From Limnohabitans sp. T6-5 (GTDB lineage Bacteria > Pseudomonadota > Gammaproteobacteria > Burkholderiales > Burkholderiaceae_C), in assembly GCF_003063315.1 (NCBI RefSeq), contig NZ_NERV01000006.1, positions 1 to 64,000 of the forward strand: a stretch of 64,000 bases of DNA, written 5' to 3'. This document shows positions 61,999 through 64,000 of the stretch, piece by piece; within the stretch, counting starts at the first letter, position 1; each line of letters starts with the position of its first letter. Under the pieces are notes generated by a model. That model was not told where the DNA came from, did no database searches, and saw nothing but the letters and a program-made list of their open reading frames with translations. Position numbers and translations under genes: made by a program.

Positions 61999-63210
61999 TC
62001 AACGCCGGTGCAACACCCACTGCGCACACACAGCCAGCAGGCTGAAGGCAAGCATCATCCAGCCCAGGTTGACCGCGCCTTCGTGGCTGACGAGTCCGAC
62101 CAGGTAGCCGCCGGTGGCTCCGGTGAGTTGTTGCATCAGGCCGGCCACCGCAGCGGCCGAGCCTGCCAGCGCAGGCACCACGCCCACCGTGCCCGCCAGC
62201 GCAGGCGGGTTCAGCAGGCCATGACCGAAGCCCAGCAGCAGCAAGGGCAGCGCCACCGCCAGTGGGTTTTTGAAACCTGCCAAGCCCAAGGCCAGCATGA
62301 TCACCAGGCCCAAAATGGTGAACGTCTGGCCTGCGTTCATCATGCGGCGCTCACCCATGCGTTGAATCCAGCGTGAGGTCATGAAGTTGCCCACGATGTA
62401 GGAGATGGGCACGGCCATGATGAACCAGCCAATGCCGTCGGGGCCAATGCCATAGCCTTTGAGCACGATGGGCGCGCCGCCCAGGAACACGTAGAAGGTG
62501 GCCGTGGTGGCGGCGAGGATGACCACATAGAGCAAGAAACGCGGCTCGTGCATGAGGCGGTGGTAGGCGCTGAGCATGGCGCGTAACCAGTGGCTGTCGC
62601 TGGCTTCGTGGGGCTTGCTGGCAGGCAGGCCTTGCCAGGCGGCGATGGCCAGCAGCGGAGCAAGCACAGCCAGGAGCACAAAGTTGGCCTGCCAGCCCAA
62701 GCGCACATGGATTTGCCCGCCGAGCAAGGTGGCCAGAGGTGGAATCAGGCCCAGTGACATGCCCACATAAGCCATGACCCGGGTGCGCTGGTGCCCCTGA
62801 AACAGGTCTTGCACCAGTGAGCGACCGACCACCATGCTGGCTGCGCTGCCTGCGCCTTGCAAAATGCGTGCGGCCGTGAGCCAGCGGATGTCGCTCGCGA
62901 ACACGGCCAGTCCAGAGGCCACGCCTGCAATCAACAAACCCACAAGCAGGATGGCCTTGCGGCCATGCCGGTCGGACAGGGGGCCGTAGATCAACTGCAA
63001 GCCCCCATAGGCCACCACGTAGCCACTGAAGGTCAGCTGCACATGGGCCTGGTCGGTGGCAAAGATGGCGCCCCATTCCTGCATGGAAGGCAGGCACAGG
63101 GTCATGGCCAGCAGCCCGAATGAGATTTGCGCCAGCAAATTGGCGATCAGCCAGGGGGAGTGGCTGCGGACATGGGGGGAGTGATCGGTGTGCGAGGCAG
63201 AAGTGGTCAT
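61999..63210 (-). CDS. MFS transporter of the Bcr/CflA drug-resistance type
   Basis: This 403-residue membrane protein has about twelve hydrophobic segments and the MFS motif A as GPLSDRHGRKAILLVG after the second segment. VMAYVGMSLGLIPPLATLLG matches the Bcr/CflA pattern (MS-x-GLIP-x-LAP-x-LGG). These proton antiporters export drugs such as bicyclomycin or chloramphenicol, and in some cases sulfonamides or metabolites. Start at ATG 63210; a TTG three codons earlier is less likely. It is transcribed in the same direction as metXW, 55 bases behind metW. Confidence 0.88.
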   Translation of the reverse strand: MTTSASHTDHSPHVRSHSPWLIANLLAQISFGLLAMTLCLPSMQEWGAIFATDQAHVQLTFSGYVVAYGGLQLIYGPLSDRHGRKAILLVGLLIAGVASGLAVFASDIRWLTAARILQGAGSAASMVVGRSLVQDLFQGHQRTRVMAYVGMSLGLIPPLATLLGGQIHVRLGWQANFVLLAVLAPLLAIAAWQGLPASKPHEASDSHWLRAMLSAYHRLMHEPRFLLYVVILAATTATFYVFLGGAPIVLKGYGIGPDGIGWFIMAVPISYIVGNFMTSRWIQRMGERRMMNAGQTFTILGLVIMLALGLAGFKNPLAVALPLLLLGFGHGLLNPPALAGTVGVVPALAGSAAAVAGLMQQLTGATGGYLVGLVSHEGAVNLGWMMLAFSLLAVCAQWVLHRR

Positions 63211-63264
63211 GAAGGGCAAGGGAGGGTGGTGCGCATGACCGACAGGATCAGCCCGGGCGAAAGC

Positions 63265-63849
63265 TCAGCGGCGTTGCAATTTGAACACCGCCGTGCCGGC
63301 CATGAGGTTGGGCAAGATGCGAACTTCCTGGCCGTGCTGCAGGCCAAACGCGTCCAGCACGCGCAGCTCGTTTTTGCAAGCCAGATCGGCAAAGTCGGCG
63401 TAGGTGCCCACTCGGATGTTGGGCGTGTCGTACCACTGGTAGGGCAGGCGCTTGGTCACCGGCATGCGGCCACGCAGCACGCTCAGGCGGTTGAACCAGT
63501 GTGCAAAGTTGGGGAAGGCCACGATGCCGATTTTCCCGACGCGGGCGGTCTCGCGCAGCATCACCTCGGCGTTGCGCAGGTGTTGCAGCGTGTCGATTTG
63601 CAACACCACATCGAACGATTGGTCGGCGAAGACCTTCAGGCCTTCGTCCAGGTTGAGTTGCAGCACGTTCACGGCGCGTTGCGCGCAGGCCAGCACATTG
63701 GTGTCGTCCAGCTCCACACCGTAGCCGGTGCAGCCGTTGTGTTCTTGAAGATAAGCCAGCAGGGCGCCGTCGCCGCAGCCCAGATCCAGCACGCGTGCGC
63801 CGTGGGGCACCAGGCGGGCAATGGCTTGCATGATCAGTGGGTCGCTCAT
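63265..63849 (-). CDS. metW: MetW methyltransferase-like methionine biosynthesis protein
   Basis: This 194-residue protein has a class I SAM-binding motif [12 protein letters not shown] at residues 20-31, then [20 protein letters not shown] and [19 protein letters not shown]. The middle ([20 protein letters not shown], then [19 protein letters not shown]) is specific for MetW. MetW works with MetX in homoserine acylation in proteobacteria. Its ATG overlaps the metX stop (ATGA), so the two form an operon. Confidence 0.94.
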   Translation of the reverse strand: MSDPLIMQAIARLVPHGARVLDLGCGDGALLAYLQEHNGCTGYGVELDDTNVLACAQRAVNVLQLNLDEGLKVFADQSFDVVLQIDTLQHLRNAEVMLRETARVGKIGIVAFPNFAHWFNRLSVLRGRMPVTKRLPYQWYDTPNIRVGTYADFADLACKNELRVLDAFGLQHGQEVRILPNLMAGTAVFKLQRR

Positions 63850-64000
63850 GCGGCACCTTCGATTGTTTTGGCGATTTGCTCAAAGTAAGCGCGCACCAAG
63901 TTCATGTAGCGGACATCGTCGAGCAAAAAGGCGTCGTGCCCATGGGGTGCGTCGATTTCGGCATAACTCACGTCGCGCTGGTTGTCGATCAGGCCTTTGA
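63846..64000 (-). CDS. metX: Homoserine O-acyltransferase MetX, C-terminal end only
   Basis: The minus-strand frame that enters from the right edge ends with [40 protein letters not shown] and a TGA overlapping the metW start. The APHGHDAFL part contains the catalytic His of the MetX alpha/beta hydrolase triad. The remaining roughly 330 residues lie outside the window. MetX acylates homoserine for methionine synthesis. Confidence 0.9.
   Translation of the reverse strand, partial: KGLIDNQRDVSYAEIDAPHGHDAFLLDDVRYMNLVRAYFEQIAKTIEGAA

Noticed and set aside
1..64000. tRNA or rRNA genes
   Set aside because: No cloverleaf with GGTTCGA-type T arms or rRNA core strings was noticed on either strand.

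Overview
The window looks like chromosomal DNA of a betaproteobacterium in the Burkholderiales, most likely Comamonadaceae. The grounds are a Bug/TctC-type periplasmic receptor, an adjacent metX-metW pair, a GntR-controlled catabolic cluster, high GC with GCC/GGC/ACC/CTG-rich coding, and abundant REP-like intergenic palindromes. The genus cannot be fixed by eye.

Layout. (1) 1-8391 is the 3' part of a very large FG-GAP/RTX surface-protein gene that enters from the left edge. (2) 8.4-17.1 kb is an accessory stretch in which small toxin-antitoxin (TA) modules are each separated by blocks of palindromic repeats. They are an orphan BrnA, an orphan HigA-like regulator with a possible toxin remnant, a DUF2283 protein, a BrnT-like pair, HepT-MntA on the minus strand, AbiEi-AbiEii, a TumE-family pair, and VapB with a frameshifted VapC. 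(3) 17742-47150 is one uninterrupted 9802-codon ORF, a paralogue of the first gene. It has about ten Ig-like domains of one type, about 43 of a second type, two jelly-roll-like domains, and three modules each made of seven FG-GAP repeats, three RTX nonapeptides and a tail. (4) 47.7-52.0 kb holds a GT-B glycosyltransferase, an FkbM-type methyltransferase and a TPR-GT41 (OGT/SPINDLY-like) transferase. This is a plausible machinery for glycosylating the Thr-rich giant protein. (5) 52.0-54.2 kb holds pyroglutamyl peptidase and a c-type cytochrome between two related repeat blocks in opposite orientation. (6) 54.2-61.0 kb is metabolic: a lipocalin, an SDR without its catalytic Tyr/Lys, an isocitrate lyase/PEP mutase-family enzyme, a Bug receptor, a GntR regulator, and an FAD monooxygenase with DUF2783. 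(7) 61.1-64.0 kb holds HigB-HigA, a Bcr/CflA-type MFS transporter, metW and the end of metX, with none of the palindromic repeats.

How the parts may work together (inference). The two giant proteins have C-terminal RTX repeats and nearly identical C-terminal tails. The full-length one has no N-terminal Sec signal, as expected for type I secretion, although no T1SS genes lie in the window. The glycosyltransferase operon directly downstream shares an upstream element (CCCAATTGGGGG, then TTGACG) with the giant gene, which suggests joint control. The palindromic repeats share a GTCGG/CCGAC outer stem with apical stems that vary in a compensated way, so hairpin formation is probably what is conserved.
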